Below are positions 7,222 to 15,890 of a DNA stretch of 64,000 nt, one piece after another. Origin of the DNA: JAGVNX01 sp035290965 (lineage in GTDB: Archaea; Iainarchaeota; Iainarchaeia; Iainarchaeales; GCA-2688035). Each line of letters begins with the position of its first letter. Position 1 is the first letter of the stretch. The notes below the pieces were generated by a model. The model was not told the origin of the DNA and searched no databases. It saw only the letters and a program-made list of their open reading frames with translations. The stretch spans positions 62,001 through 126,000 of the forward strand of contig DATDTD010000071.1 of the NCBI GenBank assembly GCA_035290965.1, in the 5' to 3' direction. A program made the position numbers and the translations under genes.

Positions 7222-10209
7222 TTGGCACTGCAGAGGATAGAAGTAAGCACCTTGAACGACACAAGGGAAATTGTAAAGAAAAAAAACCTTTCAGGAATCG
7301 GCTTTAAGGTCGAAGGCGTAAAGCTCAACGATGTCTACACAATTGAATCTGATTTGAAAACAGCAGAGCTTGAGGAATGCGCAGAACTATTGCACAACCC
7401 TGTTTCTCAGAAAGCAGAAATCGGAAAGCCGATTGCCCCGAAAAGCTTTGATTACTGCATTGAAACAGGATTTCTGCCGGGAGTAACAGACAACATTGGA
7501 AACACTGCTTCGGAACTCATAAAAGACTTTTTCAGGGCAAAAGGAAAAGAAATTTCCGCACGCGTTTATTATTCGCAGGAAATGTTTCTCAGGGGAAAAC
7601 TTTCTTTGGAAGAGGCAAAAAGCATTGCTGAAAGCAGCGCAAACCCGCTTATTCAAAGGATTCACATCAAGAGCAAAAAAGATTTTTTAGCTGAAAAAGG
7701 AATGCCCGCGGTTGCGCCGAAGGTAAAACTTGAACAGTCACAGGAAATAAAGGAAATAGATTTGAATTTAAGCGAGGACGCGCTTGCAAAAATCGGCAAG
7801 GCGGGAATACTTGAAAAAACAGATTCAGAGGGAGAAAAAAGAAACGGCCCGCTTGCGCTTGATTTGGAATCAATGAAAACAATCAAAGAGCATTTCAACA
7901 AATTAGGAAGAAAGCCCACGGATATTGAACTTGAAAGCTTGGCACAGACCTGGAGCGAGCACTGCAAGCACACAATTTTTGCCGCGGAATTGGATGAAAT
8001 AAAGGGCGGATTGTACAAGGAAAGAATCCGAAAGGCGACTGAAACAGTAAGGCAGAAAAAAGGCAAAAAGGATTTCTGCGTTTCTGTTTTTGTAGACAAT
8101 TCAGGGGCAATAAAATTCTCCGAAGAATGGCTTGTAACAGACAAGGCGGAAACACACAACAGCCCTTCGGCGCTAGACCCTTTTGGTGGTGCAATAACAG
8201 GAATAGTGGGAGTAAACAGGGATGCAATAGGATTCGGAAAAGGCGCAAAGCCGATTGTGAACAGGTATGGCTTCTGCTTTGCAGACCCAAAGGATATCAA
8301 GGCGCTTTACAAGAGCAAAAATAAGCAGAACAAAATGCTTTCTCCAGAAAAAATAATGCTCGGAGTAATAGAAGGAGTGAATGTCGGGGGAAATTGCTCG
8401 GGAATTCCAACTCCGCAGGGATTCATGTATTTTGACGAGAGATATAAGGGAAAGCCGCTTGTTTTTGTAGGCACAATCGGATTGATTCCCAAAAAAATAA
8501 ACGGAAAGGATTCGCATGAAAAAACAGCAAAGGCGGGAAATACAATTGTAATGGTCGGCGGAAGAGTTGGCTTGGATGGAATTCACGGCGCGACTTTTTC
8601 TTCGGAAGCGCTTTCATCAGGCAGCCCTGCAACCGCTGTCCAGATTGGAGATCCTATTACACAGAAAAAGCTGAGCGATGCAATTGTAAAGGAAGCAAGG
8701 GATTTGGAATTGTTTGAAAGCATTACTGACAATGGCGCGGGAGGATTGAGCTGTTCTGTTGCAGAAATGGCAAAAGAATGCAACGGCTGTGTTGTAGAGC
8801 TTGAAAAAGTTCCCCTGAAATATGCGGGAATGCAGCCATGGCAGACATGGATTTCCGAAAGCCAGGAAAGAATGACTCTTGCAATTCCAAAGGAAAAAGT
8901 TTCCGAATTTCTCGCACTGATGGAAAAGCGCGGAGTAGAGGCAACAGCAATCGGAGAATTCACTGATTCGGGAAAATGCATTGTGAAAAGCAACGGCAAA
9001 GAAATAATGAACATTGACCTTGAATTTTTGCATGACGGCCTGCCGAAAAAAAAACTCTCTACAAAAGAAATCCTGCAGGAATTTTCAGAGCCAATTTTTG
9101 AAGAACCAAATATTGGAATTGCCTTAAAGGAAATGCTTTCAAGGCTGAATATCTGCAGCAGGGAATTTGTTTCAGCGCAGTATGATTTTGAAGTCCAGGG
9201 AAACTCTGTGCTGAAGCCATTGCAGGGAAAAGGAAAAGTAAATGCAGAGGCAAGCGCAGTAAGGCCTGTTCAGGAATTAAAAAATGCCTTGGGGGTTTCA
9301 CAGGCGCTCTATCCCGCTTACGGGGACATCGACACCTACTGGATGGCTGCATGCGCAATTGATTCAGCAATAAAAAATCTGGTTGCAATAGGCGCAAAGC
9401 AGGAGAACATTGCCCTGCTTGATAATTTCTGCTGGTGCAGCAGCAATGATTCTGAAAGATTATGGCAGCTGAAAAAATCCGCGCAGGCATGCCTTGATTT
9501 TGCAGTCGGGTTTGAAACTCCTTTTATTTCGGGAAAAGACAGCATGTTCAATGATTTTCAAGGGTATGATGAAAACAACAATCAGGTAAAAATTTCAGTT
9601 CCGCCTACTTTGCTGATAAGCTCTCTTGCGCAGATAGAAAATTCTGAAAACTGCGTTTCAATCGATGCAAAAATTGCAGGCGACTTGATTTTTGTGCTGG
9701 GCGAAACAAAAAACGAGCTGGGAGCAAGCGAATATTTTTCTTACATGGGAAAAAAGCTTTCGGGAAAAAGATTCATTGGCAAAAATGTTCCAAAGGTTGA
9801 AATTGAAAAAGCAAAAAAATTGTACAATGCCTTGAACAAAGCGATTGAATCAGGGCTTGTGGCAAGCTGTTATCCTGTCGGATTGGGAGGATTGGGAATT
9901 GCAATTGCAAAAACATGCATTGCAGGCTCTCTGGGGGGAGAAATTTTCCTTGAAAAAATTCCTGCGGAAAAAATGCGCGGCGATTATATTCTGTTTTCAG
10001 AATCACAGAGCAGGTTTATTGCAACCATAAATCCCGCACACAGGGAAGCGTTTGAAAAAATTTTCAGGGACAATAAATGCGCGTTCGCTGAAATAGGAAA
10101 AATAACAGAAGAAAAAAAGCTTGTAATAAATGCAAACAGCACAAAACAGTTTTCAATGCAGATTGTGGAGCTTGAAGAGGCATACAAAAAAACACTGAGG
10201 GATTACTAG
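7222..10209 (+). CDS. purL: Phosphoribosylformylglycinamidine synthase, PurS-like domain fused to PurL
   Basis: 995 residues, much longer than stand-alone PurL (~600-720). It converts FGAR to FGAM with ATP and glutamine-derived ammonia. The first ~160 residues resemble PurS (an RIEVSTL strand opening and repeated small alpha/beta units). The PurL part then starts with TWSEHCKH (residues 243-250), followed by ETHNSPSALDPFGGA, GGNCSGIPTPQG and ITDNGAGGLSCSVAEMA, the ATP and substrate loops. The glutaminase is not fused: PurQ is the next gene and its ATG touches the stop of this one. The start is TTG 7222. A PurS-PurL fusion with separate PurQ is an intermediate between the split form and the large fused form. 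Confidence 0.95.
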   Translation: MALQRIEVSTLNDTREIVKKKNLSGIGFKVEGVKLNDVYTIESDLKTAELEECAELLHNPVSQKAEIGKPIAPKSFDYCIETGFLPGVTDNIGNTASELIKDFFRAKGKEISARVYYSQEMFLRGKLSLEEAKSIAESSANPLIQRIHIKSKKDFLAEKGMPAVAPKVKLEQSQEIKEIDLNLSEDALAKIGKAGILEKTDSEGEKRNGPLALDLESMKTIKEHFNKLGRKPTDIELESLAQTWSEHCKHTIFAAELDEIKGGLYKERIRKATETVRQKKGKKDFCVSVFVDNSGAIKFSEEWLVTDKAETHNSPSALDPFGGAITGIVGVNRDAIGFGKGAKPIVNRYGFCFADPKDIKALYKSKNKQNKMLSPEKIMLGVIEGVNVGGNCSGIPTPQGFMYFDERYKGKPLVFVGTIGLIPKKINGKDSHEKTAKAGNTIVMVGGRVGLDGIHGATFSSEALSSGSPATAVQIGDPITQKKLSDAIVKEARDLELFESITDNGAGGLSCSVAEMAKECNGCVVELEKVPLKYAGMQPWQTWISESQERMTLAIPKEKVSEFLALMEKRGVEATAIGEFTDSGKCIVKSNGKEIMNIDLEFLHDGLPKKKLSTKEILQEFSEPIFEEPNIGIALKEMLSRLNICSREFVSAQYDFEVQGNSVLKPLQGKGKVNAEASAVRPVQELKNALGVSQALYPAYGDIDTYWMAACAIDSAIKNLVAIGAKQENIALLDNFCWCSSNDSERLWQLKKSAQACLDFAVGFETPFISGKDSMFNDFQGYDENNNQVKISVPPTLLISSLAQIENSENCVSIDAKIAGDLIFVLGETKNELGASEYFSYMGKKLSGKRFIGKNVPKVEIEKAKKLYNALNKAIESGLVASCYPVGLGGLGIAIAKTCIAGSLGGEIFLEKIPAEKMRGDYILFSESQSRFIATINPAHREAFEKIFRDNKCAFAEIGKITEEKKLVINANSTKQFSMQIVELEEAYKKTLRDY

Positions 10210-11010
10210 ATGCCAAAAGCGCTTGTATTGACTGGATATGGAATCAACTGCGAGGAAGAAACAGCGCTCGCTTTCAGGAAAGCGGGAGCACAGGCAGAAA
10301 TCGTTCACATCAATGATTTGATTGAAAAGCCTGCGAGATTAAAGGAATTCAATATTCTCGCTTTTCCGGGGGGATTTTCCTATGGCGATGACACTGGAAG
10401 CGGAAATGCGCTTGCAAGCAAAATCCGCAGCAATATCTGGAACCAGATACTTGAATTCATTGAAGCAGAAAACCTTGTAATCGGGATCTGCAATGGTTTC
10501 CAGGTAATTGCAAACTTAGGGTTAGTTCCCGGATTCAAAAAAAATTACGGCGAAAGAAAAATCGCACTGATGCACAACAATACTGCGAGGTATGAATGCA
10601 GATGGGTCTCATTGAAGGGGATTTCTAAAAAATGCGTTTTTACAAAGGGAATTGAAACAATCCGCCTGCCTGTTGCGCACGGAGAGGGAAAGTTTTTCGC
10701 ACCTGCAAAAATACTTGAAAAGCTCAATGCCCAGGAACAAATTGTTTTCAGGTATGCAAATGAAAATGGCGCACTTGCGGAAGGAAAGTTTCCCGAAAAT
10801 CCGAACGGGGCTCTTGAAGACATTGCGGGAATCTGCAATGAAACAGGAAAAGTTTTCGGTTTAATGCCGCACCCTGAAAGAAACATTTTCTTTACACAGC
10901 AGGACAACTGGCTATTGCAGAAGGAAATTCTCCTGCGGCAGGGAAAAAAGCTTCCCGAAGAAAGCGCAGGAATGCGGATTTTCAGGAATGCAGTTGAATA
11001 TTTCAAGTGA
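10210..11010 (+). CDS. purQ: FGAM synthase glutaminase subunit
   Basis: 266 residues, class I glutamine amidotransferase that supplies ammonia to PurL. The nucleophile Cys94 lies in GICNGFQV, and His221 and Glu223 in MPHPERN complete the triad. The early FPGGFSYGDD motif is typical of PurQ. Its ATG follows the purL stop directly (TAG then ATG), consistent with translational coupling and a stoichiometric complex. Slightly longer than the usual 220-230 residues because of an insertion around the FPENPNGALEDIAGICNE segment. Confidence 0.96.
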   Translation: MPKALVLTGYGINCEEETALAFRKAGAQAEIVHINDLIEKPARLKEFNILAFPGGFSYGDDTGSGNALASKIRSNIWNQILEFIEAENLVIGICNGFQVIANLGLVPGFKKNYGERKIALMHNNTARYECRWVSLKGISKKCVFTKGIETIRLPVAHGEGKFFAPAKILEKLNAQEQIVFRYANENGALAEGKFPENPNGALEDIAGICNETGKVFGLMPHPERNIFFTQQDNWLLQKEILLRQGKKLPEESAGMRIFRNAVEYFK

Positions 11011-11014
11011 TTTT

Positions 11015-12817
11015 TTGGACAAGGTTTTGGTTCTGGATTTCGGCGGGCAATACTGCCACCTGATTGCAAACAGAATCAGAAGGCTTGGAGTGCTTGCGGA
11101 AATAATAGATCCTGATTCTGAACTGAAAAATCTTGAAGGAGTAAAGGCGCTCGTGCTTTCCGGAGGGCCGGCATCTGTTTACGATGCAAACTCACCAAAA
11201 TGGAACAGAAAAATCCTTTCACTTGGAATTCCAATGCTCGGAATCTGTTATGGGCACCAGCTATTGATGCAGGAGCTCGGCGGAAAAGTGGAAAAAGGAA
11301 CAAAGCGCGAATATGGAATTGCAGAGCTCAGAATAATGCGCGGAAATGCCGCTGCCCTGCAGATGGCAAAAGGGCTTTCTGAAAAAGAACAGGTCTGGAT
11401 GTCTCACGGAGACGTTGTTTCAAAACTGCCTGAAGGATTTACTGCAATAGGCTCGACTGAAAACTGCGCAGTTGCAATGGCAATGAATCCCGAAAAAAAA
11501 ATCCTTGGTCTGCAGTTCCATCCCGAAGTGGAACACACAAAAAACGGAATGAAACTCCTGGAAAATTTTCTTGAATTGTGCGGATGCAGAAAAGAATGGA
11601 ACACTGATTCCTACCTTGAACAGAAAAAAAAAGAAATAATCACAAAAGCAGGAGGAAAAAAAGTTTTTCTGCTTGCATCGGGCGGAGTTGATTCAACTGT
11701 CTGTTTGGCAATGCTGAATTCAGTGCTCGGAAAGGAAAAAATAGTCGCACTGCACATTGACACTGGTTTCATGCGCAAAAATGAAAGCAAAAAAGTCAAA
11801 AAAGCACTGCTTGCAGTCGGCTTTGACAATCTGCATGTTGCAAATGCATCTGACTATTTTTTTGAAAAAATAAAAGGCGTTATCGAGCCCGAGGAAAAAA
11901 GAAAAATAATCGGAAACGCTTTCATTGAAGTACAGCAGGAAGAAATGAAAAAACTCGGATTGAATCCTGAAGAATGGCTTTTGGGGCAGGGAACAATTTA
12001 TCCGGATACAATTGAAAGCGGCAGGACAAAAAACGCTGAAGTAATCAAAACCCATCATAACAGGGCGCCGATAATAATGGAAATGCTGAAACAGGGAAAA
12101 ATAATCGAGCCCCTTGATTTGCTTTACAAGGACGAAGTACGGGAACTTGGAGAAAAGCTTGGATTGCCGCATGAACTTGTATGGAGGCATCCTTTTCCCG
12201 GGCCGGGATTGGCAATCAGGATTCTCTGCAGCAATGGAAAAGCAAATGGAAAAGAGCTTGAAGAAATTTCAAAAGCCGCGGATAAAATTGCAGAGGCTTC
12301 TGGTTTGCATGCAGAAGCTCTGCCAGTGCAGAGCGTCGGAGTTCAGGGAGACGGAAGGACTTTCAAGCATCCTGCGGTTTTGATTGGAAAAGCAGACTGG
12401 AAAAAGCTCGAGGCTGTTTCAACAGCAATTACAAATGAAATTTCAGGAATAAACCGCGCGCTCTGGCTTGTAAAGGGAAAAAAAGATTTCAAGCTGCAGA
12501 GTGCGAGCATTACAAAAAAGCGCGTTGCTTTATTGCAGGAAGCCGATGAAATTGTTTTTGAAGAAACAAGCAGGGCGGGGCTCTGGGAAAAAATCTGGCA
12601 GTTTCCCGTTGTATTGATTCCTGTTGGCAGTGAAAGCGGGAAGGAATCAATTGTGCTGAGGCCTGTTTTTTCAAGGGACGCAATGACTGTGCAGTTCGCA
12701 GACCTGCCGCAGGAATTTTTGGAAATGCTTGCAGAAAAGCTTCTGAAAATCAAGGGCATTGAAAATGTTTTTTTTGACGTAACCCACAAGCCCCCGGGAA
12801 CAATTGAATGGGAATAA
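11015..12817 (+). CDS. guaA: GMP synthase (glutamine-hydrolysing), fused glutaminase and PP-loop synthetase
   Basis: 600 residues from TTG 11015. It aminates XMP to GMP using ATP and glutamine. The N-terminal glutaminase has LVLDFGGQY at the very start, nucleophile Cys78 (GICYGHQL) and FHPEVEHT. The ATP-pyrophosphatase domain has the PP-loop SGGVDS at 222-227, and the C-terminal dimerisation part ends in KPPGTIEWE. An upstream ATG at 10988 would overlap purQ by 23 nt; I prefer TTG 11015 because it gives the canonical MDKVLVLDFGGQY start and follows a GTGAT ribosome site. Many archaea encode the two domains as separate genes; here they are fused, and the protein is longer than the ~525-residue bacterial form. 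Confidence 0.95.
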   Translation: MDKVLVLDFGGQYCHLIANRIRRLGVLAEIIDPDSELKNLEGVKALVLSGGPASVYDANSPKWNRKILSLGIPMLGICYGHQLLMQELGGKVEKGTKREYGIAELRIMRGNAAALQMAKGLSEKEQVWMSHGDVVSKLPEGFTAIGSTENCAVAMAMNPEKKILGLQFHPEVEHTKNGMKLLENFLELCGCRKEWNTDSYLEQKKKEIITKAGGKKVFLLASGGVDSTVCLAMLNSVLGKEKIVALHIDTGFMRKNESKKVKKALLAVGFDNLHVANASDYFFEKIKGVIEPEEKRKIIGNAFIEVQQEEMKKLGLNPEEWLLGQGTIYPDTIESGRTKNAEVIKTHHNRAPIIMEMLKQGKIIEPLDLLYKDEVRELGEKLGLPHELVWRHPFPGPGLAIRILCSNGKANGKELEEISKAADKIAEASGLHAEALPVQSVGVQGDGRTFKHPAVLIGKADWKKLEAVSTAITNEISGINRALWLVKGKKDFKLQSASITKKRVALLQEADEIVFEETSRAGLWEKIWQFPVVLIPVGSESGKESIVLRPVFSRDAMTVQFADLPQEFLEMLAEKLLKIKGIENVFFDVTHKPPGTIEWE

Positions 12818-12818
12818 A

Positions 12819-13358
12819 TTATTTTCTTCTGCGATCGCGCATTTTTCTGGCAACGTAGTCCCGGGTGCGCTTGGTGGCAGTTGAAATTTTGTAACGATAC
12901 GGCCTTTTCCAACCCATGGGCACCAGCATTTTACGCATGATAGTGGTGGGAGACGTCCCAAAACTGATTTTGAAGGAAGGGAACAGTTCTTTTGTTTCTT
13001 TTAAAACCCGGAAAAATGCAAATGCGCCGATTCCTTTGCGGCCAAAAATTTCGTCAGGGTGTTTTGATTCTCCTTTCACGCTTATCTTGTCTTCCCCAAA
13101 AGGATAAAACCACATAAACTTGATTTTTTTCTCTTTTTCATGAATACGCAATTCGACGCTGCCCAAATTTTTTCCAATCCACTCAGAGTTTCCCTGAATC
13201 CATTCCTGAAAAGCCGGCGTTGTGACAAACAATCCTTCAGCCCCTTTTTCAAAAGGCCCGAAATGTGTTTTGTAGCACAAACGGTCGTCGCCCTTATACC
13301 CGGGTTTTTCGGCTTCATAATCCGGAACAATCCACAACCCCAAAACCTGTTTGCGCAT
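12819..13358 (-). CDS. Hypothetical basic protein, paralogue of the gene at 60495
   Basis: 179 residues from ATG 13358 (an upstream extension in the same frame looks non-coding). No signal or membrane segment. A mixed alpha/beta body (LGSVELRIHEKEKKIKFMWFYPFG) is followed by KGIGAFAFFRVL, KELFPSFKIS and a strongly basic tail rich in Arg and Lys (MRDRRRK). I do not recognise a named family. The second half aligns with the protein at 60495-61100 (KGI..FA, FP.FKI, TSPT), so the two are probably paralogues. The basic tail suggests RNA, DNA or ribosome contact, which is a guess. It is convergent with guaA (1 bp apart) and divergent from purM. Confidence 0.65.
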   Translation of the reverse strand: MRKQVLGLWIVPDYEAEKPGYKGDDRLCYKTHFGPFEKGAEGLFVTTPAFQEWIQGNSEWIGKNLGSVELRIHEKEKKIKFMWFYPFGEDKISVKGESKHPDEIFGRKGIGAFAFFRVLKETKELFPSFKISFGTSPTTIMRKMLVPMGWKRPYRYKISTATKRTRDYVARKMRDRRRK

Positions 13359-13426
13359 ACTAATCAATACGATTGAGAGATTAAAAAATGTTTTGACATG
13401 TATTTTCAAAAGGAAGCGAAAAAACA

Positions 13427-14506
13427 ATGAAATACAGCCAAATAGTGGATTATTCAAAGCTCGACCCTGTGAAGGCAGCGGCTTTGGAAAAGTTTTCCGG
13501 CACAATGAAAAATCCCGAGAGGCTTGGGATTAGGATTGTGCAGGAAACAATCGGAGAGCCCGCGGTTGCGATTGATTTTCAGAAAGAGGATTTTCTGCTT
13601 GCATTCAATGTCGAAGGATTGGGAACAAAAAACCTCATTGCAGATGCAATGTGCCGCGATAAAAGAGGAAAAGGCGCGAAATACTTTGAATGCGTTGGCA
13701 TTGACAATGTTGCAATGAGCACAAACGATCTGCTTGCAATTGGCGCGGATGCATTTGCTTACGGAGACATAATAAGCTCGGGAAATTCCACGTGGTTCGA
13801 TGAAGGAGAAAAAATCAAAAACCTGTTTGAGGGGTTCAGAAAGGCTGCGGAAGAAATTGGAATGGCAATTCCCTGCGGGGAAACACCCACTTTGAGCGGC
13901 ATTGTAAATCCCGAAACTCTGGATATGGCAGGGGCATCTGTAGGAATAATAAAGCCGAAAACAAGGCTGGTTTATGGAAAAGAAATTTCAGAAGGAGACC
14001 TGATTATCGGATTGGAAAGCTCGGGACTGCATGCAAACGGAATTTCTCTCGCGAGAAAAGTAGCGGAAACTCTCCCTCAAGGATATTTCACTGAAATGCG
14101 GAATGGAAAAATTTTCGGAGAAGAAATACTGAAGCCGACTGTGCTGTACACTCGCGCAGTAATTGAAATGCTTGAAAAAACAGAAATCCATTATCTTGCC
14201 CCCATTACTGGGCATGGATGGAAAAAAATAATGCGTGCAAAAAAAACATTTTCATATGAAATAGATTTTGTTCCTGCGCCAGAAGAAATTTTCAGATTCC
14301 TGCAGGAAAAAGCTGAAATTTCCGATAAAGAGGCTTATTACACCTGGAACATGGGCATTGGATACGCAATAATCGCCCCGAAAAAAAGCCTTGCGGAAAT
14401 AGAAAAAATTTCTTCAAGGCACAAAATAAAGTGCTTTGAACTCGGAAAAGTGTGCAAAGGGGAAAAAAGAGTGCTCATAAAGCCAAAGGGATTTGCGCTT
14501 GAATAA
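13427..14506 (+). CDS. purM: AIR synthase (PurM), divergent
   Basis: 359 residues. It cyclises FGAM to AIR with ATP. The PurM/HypE/SelD fold is visible: glycine-rich VEGLGTKNLIADAM in place of the usual GVGTKLKIA, then GIDNVAMSTNDLLAIGADAFAYGD, CGETPTLSG and LESSGLHANGISLARK in the C-terminal domain, followed by APITGHGW. The motifs are recognisable but drifted from bacterial PurM, matching proteins annotated as AIR synthase related. Given that every neighbouring step is present, a PurM role is the simplest reading. ATG 13427 has a ribosome site (AAGGAAG) upstream. Confidence 0.88.
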   Translation: MKYSQIVDYSKLDPVKAAALEKFSGTMKNPERLGIRIVQETIGEPAVAIDFQKEDFLLAFNVEGLGTKNLIADAMCRDKRGKGAKYFECVGIDNVAMSTNDLLAIGADAFAYGDIISSGNSTWFDEGEKIKNLFEGFRKAAEEIGMAIPCGETPTLSGIVNPETLDMAGASVGIIKPKTRLVYGKEISEGDLIIGLESSGLHANGISLARKVAETLPQGYFTEMRNGKIFGEEILKPTVLYTRAVIEMLEKTEIHYLAPITGHGWKKIMRAKKTFSYEIDFVPAPEEIFRFLQEKAEISDKEAYYTWNMGIGYAIIAPKKSLAEIEKISSRHKIKCFELGKVCKGEKRVLIKPKGFALE

Positions 14507-14512
14507 AACAGG

Positions 14513-14520
14513 TTTTTAAA
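14513..14520 (+). promoter_or_regulatory. TATA-like box of glyA
   Basis: TTTTTAAA preceded by GG and placed about 45 nt before the glyA start at 14562. The same GGTTTTTAAA string occurs on the minus strand before purA (around 21706-21716), suggesting a shared promoter style. Confidence 0.4.
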
Positions 14521-14561
14521 ACCAAAGCAAAGTAGTATTTACAAGTTTTGAGGGTATGCTT

Positions 14562-15833
14562 ATGGCAAAAAAACAGAAGCTCTATGAAATGCATCTCAAG
14601 GCAGTCGAGAAATTTGATTCAGAACTTTTCAACGCAGTTGTTTCCGAAAAAGAAAGGCAGATGTCTGGAATTGAACTTATTCCAAGCGAAAACCTTGTAA
14701 GCTCGGCAGTGCTTGAAGCCCTTGGAAGCGTTGCAACAAACAAGTACTCCGAAGGATACCCTGCAAAAAGATATTACGGGGGAAACGAATTCATTGACGT
14801 AATTGAAAACCTTGCAATTGAAAGGGCAAAAAAACTTTTTAGTGCGGAACACGTGAATGTACAGCCGTTAAGCGGTTCTCCTGCAAATATGGCAATGTAT
14901 TTTGCGCTCATGGAAATAGGGGAAACATTCATGGGAATGAAGCTTACAGAGGGAGGGCATCTCACTCACGGGCATCCTGTGAATTTTTCGGGAAAGCTTT
15001 ACAAATGCGTCCAGTACGGCGTGGATAAAGACACTGAAATGCTTGATTACGATGCAATAAAAAAAATTGCAATTGAAACAAAGCCGAAAATAATTCTTTC
15101 AGGATACACCGCATATTCAAGGGCAATTGATTTCAAGGCATTCAGGGAAATCGCGGATGCGAGCGGAGCATACTGCTGCGCAGACATTGCTCACATTGCG
15201 GGATTGTGCGCTGCTGGCGTGCACGAGAATCCTGTTCCTTATTTTGATGTAGTAACAACTACAACGCACAAAACCCTTAGAGGGCCGCGCGGCGCAATGA
15301 TAATGTGCAAAAAAGATTTTTCAGAAAAAATAGACAAATCTGTTTTTCCCGGTTTGCAGGGCGGCCCGCATGAAAACGTGATTGCTGCGAAAGCCGTTGC
15401 TTTCAAGGAGGCAATGCAGCCCGCATTCAGGGATTATGCCTCACAGATTGTAAAGAATGCAAAGGCGCTTGCAGAATCCTTGATGGGAAAAGGACTGAGG
15501 CTTGTTAGCGACGGGACAGACAATCATTTAATGCTTGTTGATGTTTTTGAAAGCAAAAAAATAACGGGAAAACAGGCGGAACATGCGCTCGAGCTTGCGG
15601 GAATTTACTGCAACAAGAACACTATTCCCTTTGACACAAGAACTCCATGGGATCCCAGCGGAATCAGGATCGGAACTCCTGCAATCACAACGCGCGGAAT
15701 GAAGGAAACACACATGAAGGAAGTTGCCGGCTTTATTGTAAAGGCGCTTGACAATTCAAGCGATGAGGCAAAGCTCGCGCTTGTAAAGGCGGAAGTAAAG
15801 GAATTCTGCAGACAGTTCACTTTCTACAAGTAA
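14562..15833 (+). CDS. glyA: Serine hydroxymethyltransferase
   Basis: 423 residues from ATG 14562; GAGGG at 14550-14554 is correctly spaced for it, while the ATG at 14556 is too close. This PLP enzyme converts serine and THF to glycine and methylene-THF. The PLP lysine is Lys237 in TTTTHKTLRGPRG. Substrate motifs IELIPSENLVS, TNKYSEGYPAKRYYGG and LSGSPANMA are intact. In context it feeds glycine to PurD and one-carbon units to FolD, then PurN and PurH. Confidence 0.97.
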   Translation: MAKKQKLYEMHLKAVEKFDSELFNAVVSEKERQMSGIELIPSENLVSSAVLEALGSVATNKYSEGYPAKRYYGGNEFIDVIENLAIERAKKLFSAEHVNVQPLSGSPANMAMYFALMEIGETFMGMKLTEGGHLTHGHPVNFSGKLYKCVQYGVDKDTEMLDYDAIKKIAIETKPKIILSGYTAYSRAIDFKAFREIADASGAYCCADIAHIAGLCAAGVHENPVPYFDVVTTTTHKTLRGPRGAMIMCKKDFSEKIDKSVFPGLQGGPHENVIAAKAVAFKEAMQPAFRDYASQIVKNAKALAESLMGKGLRLVSDGTDNHLMLVDVFESKKITGKQAEHALELAGIYCNKNTIPFDTRTPWDPSGIRIGTPAITTRGMKETHMKEVAGFIVKALDNSSDEAKLALVKAEVKEFCRQFTFYK

Positions 15834-15890
15834 AGCTTCTGCTGTTTCTTGCAAATATGCCTTTTTATTTTTTTTGGCTGAAAGTAAATT

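Noticed and set aside
7662..8300. Open frame of 212 codons antisense to purL
   Set aside because: Lies inside the conserved ATP-binding core of PurL and has a low-complexity Ser/Phe translation.
10988..11014. Upstream ATG start for guaA
   Set aside because: It overlaps purQ and adds residues not typical of GMP synthase; TTG 11015 has a ribosome site and the canonical start.
12819..13505. Longer version of the 179-residue hypothetical protein starting at 13505
   Set aside because: The extra 49 residues overlap purM on the other strand and look non-coding; ATG 13358 gives a sensible N-terminus.
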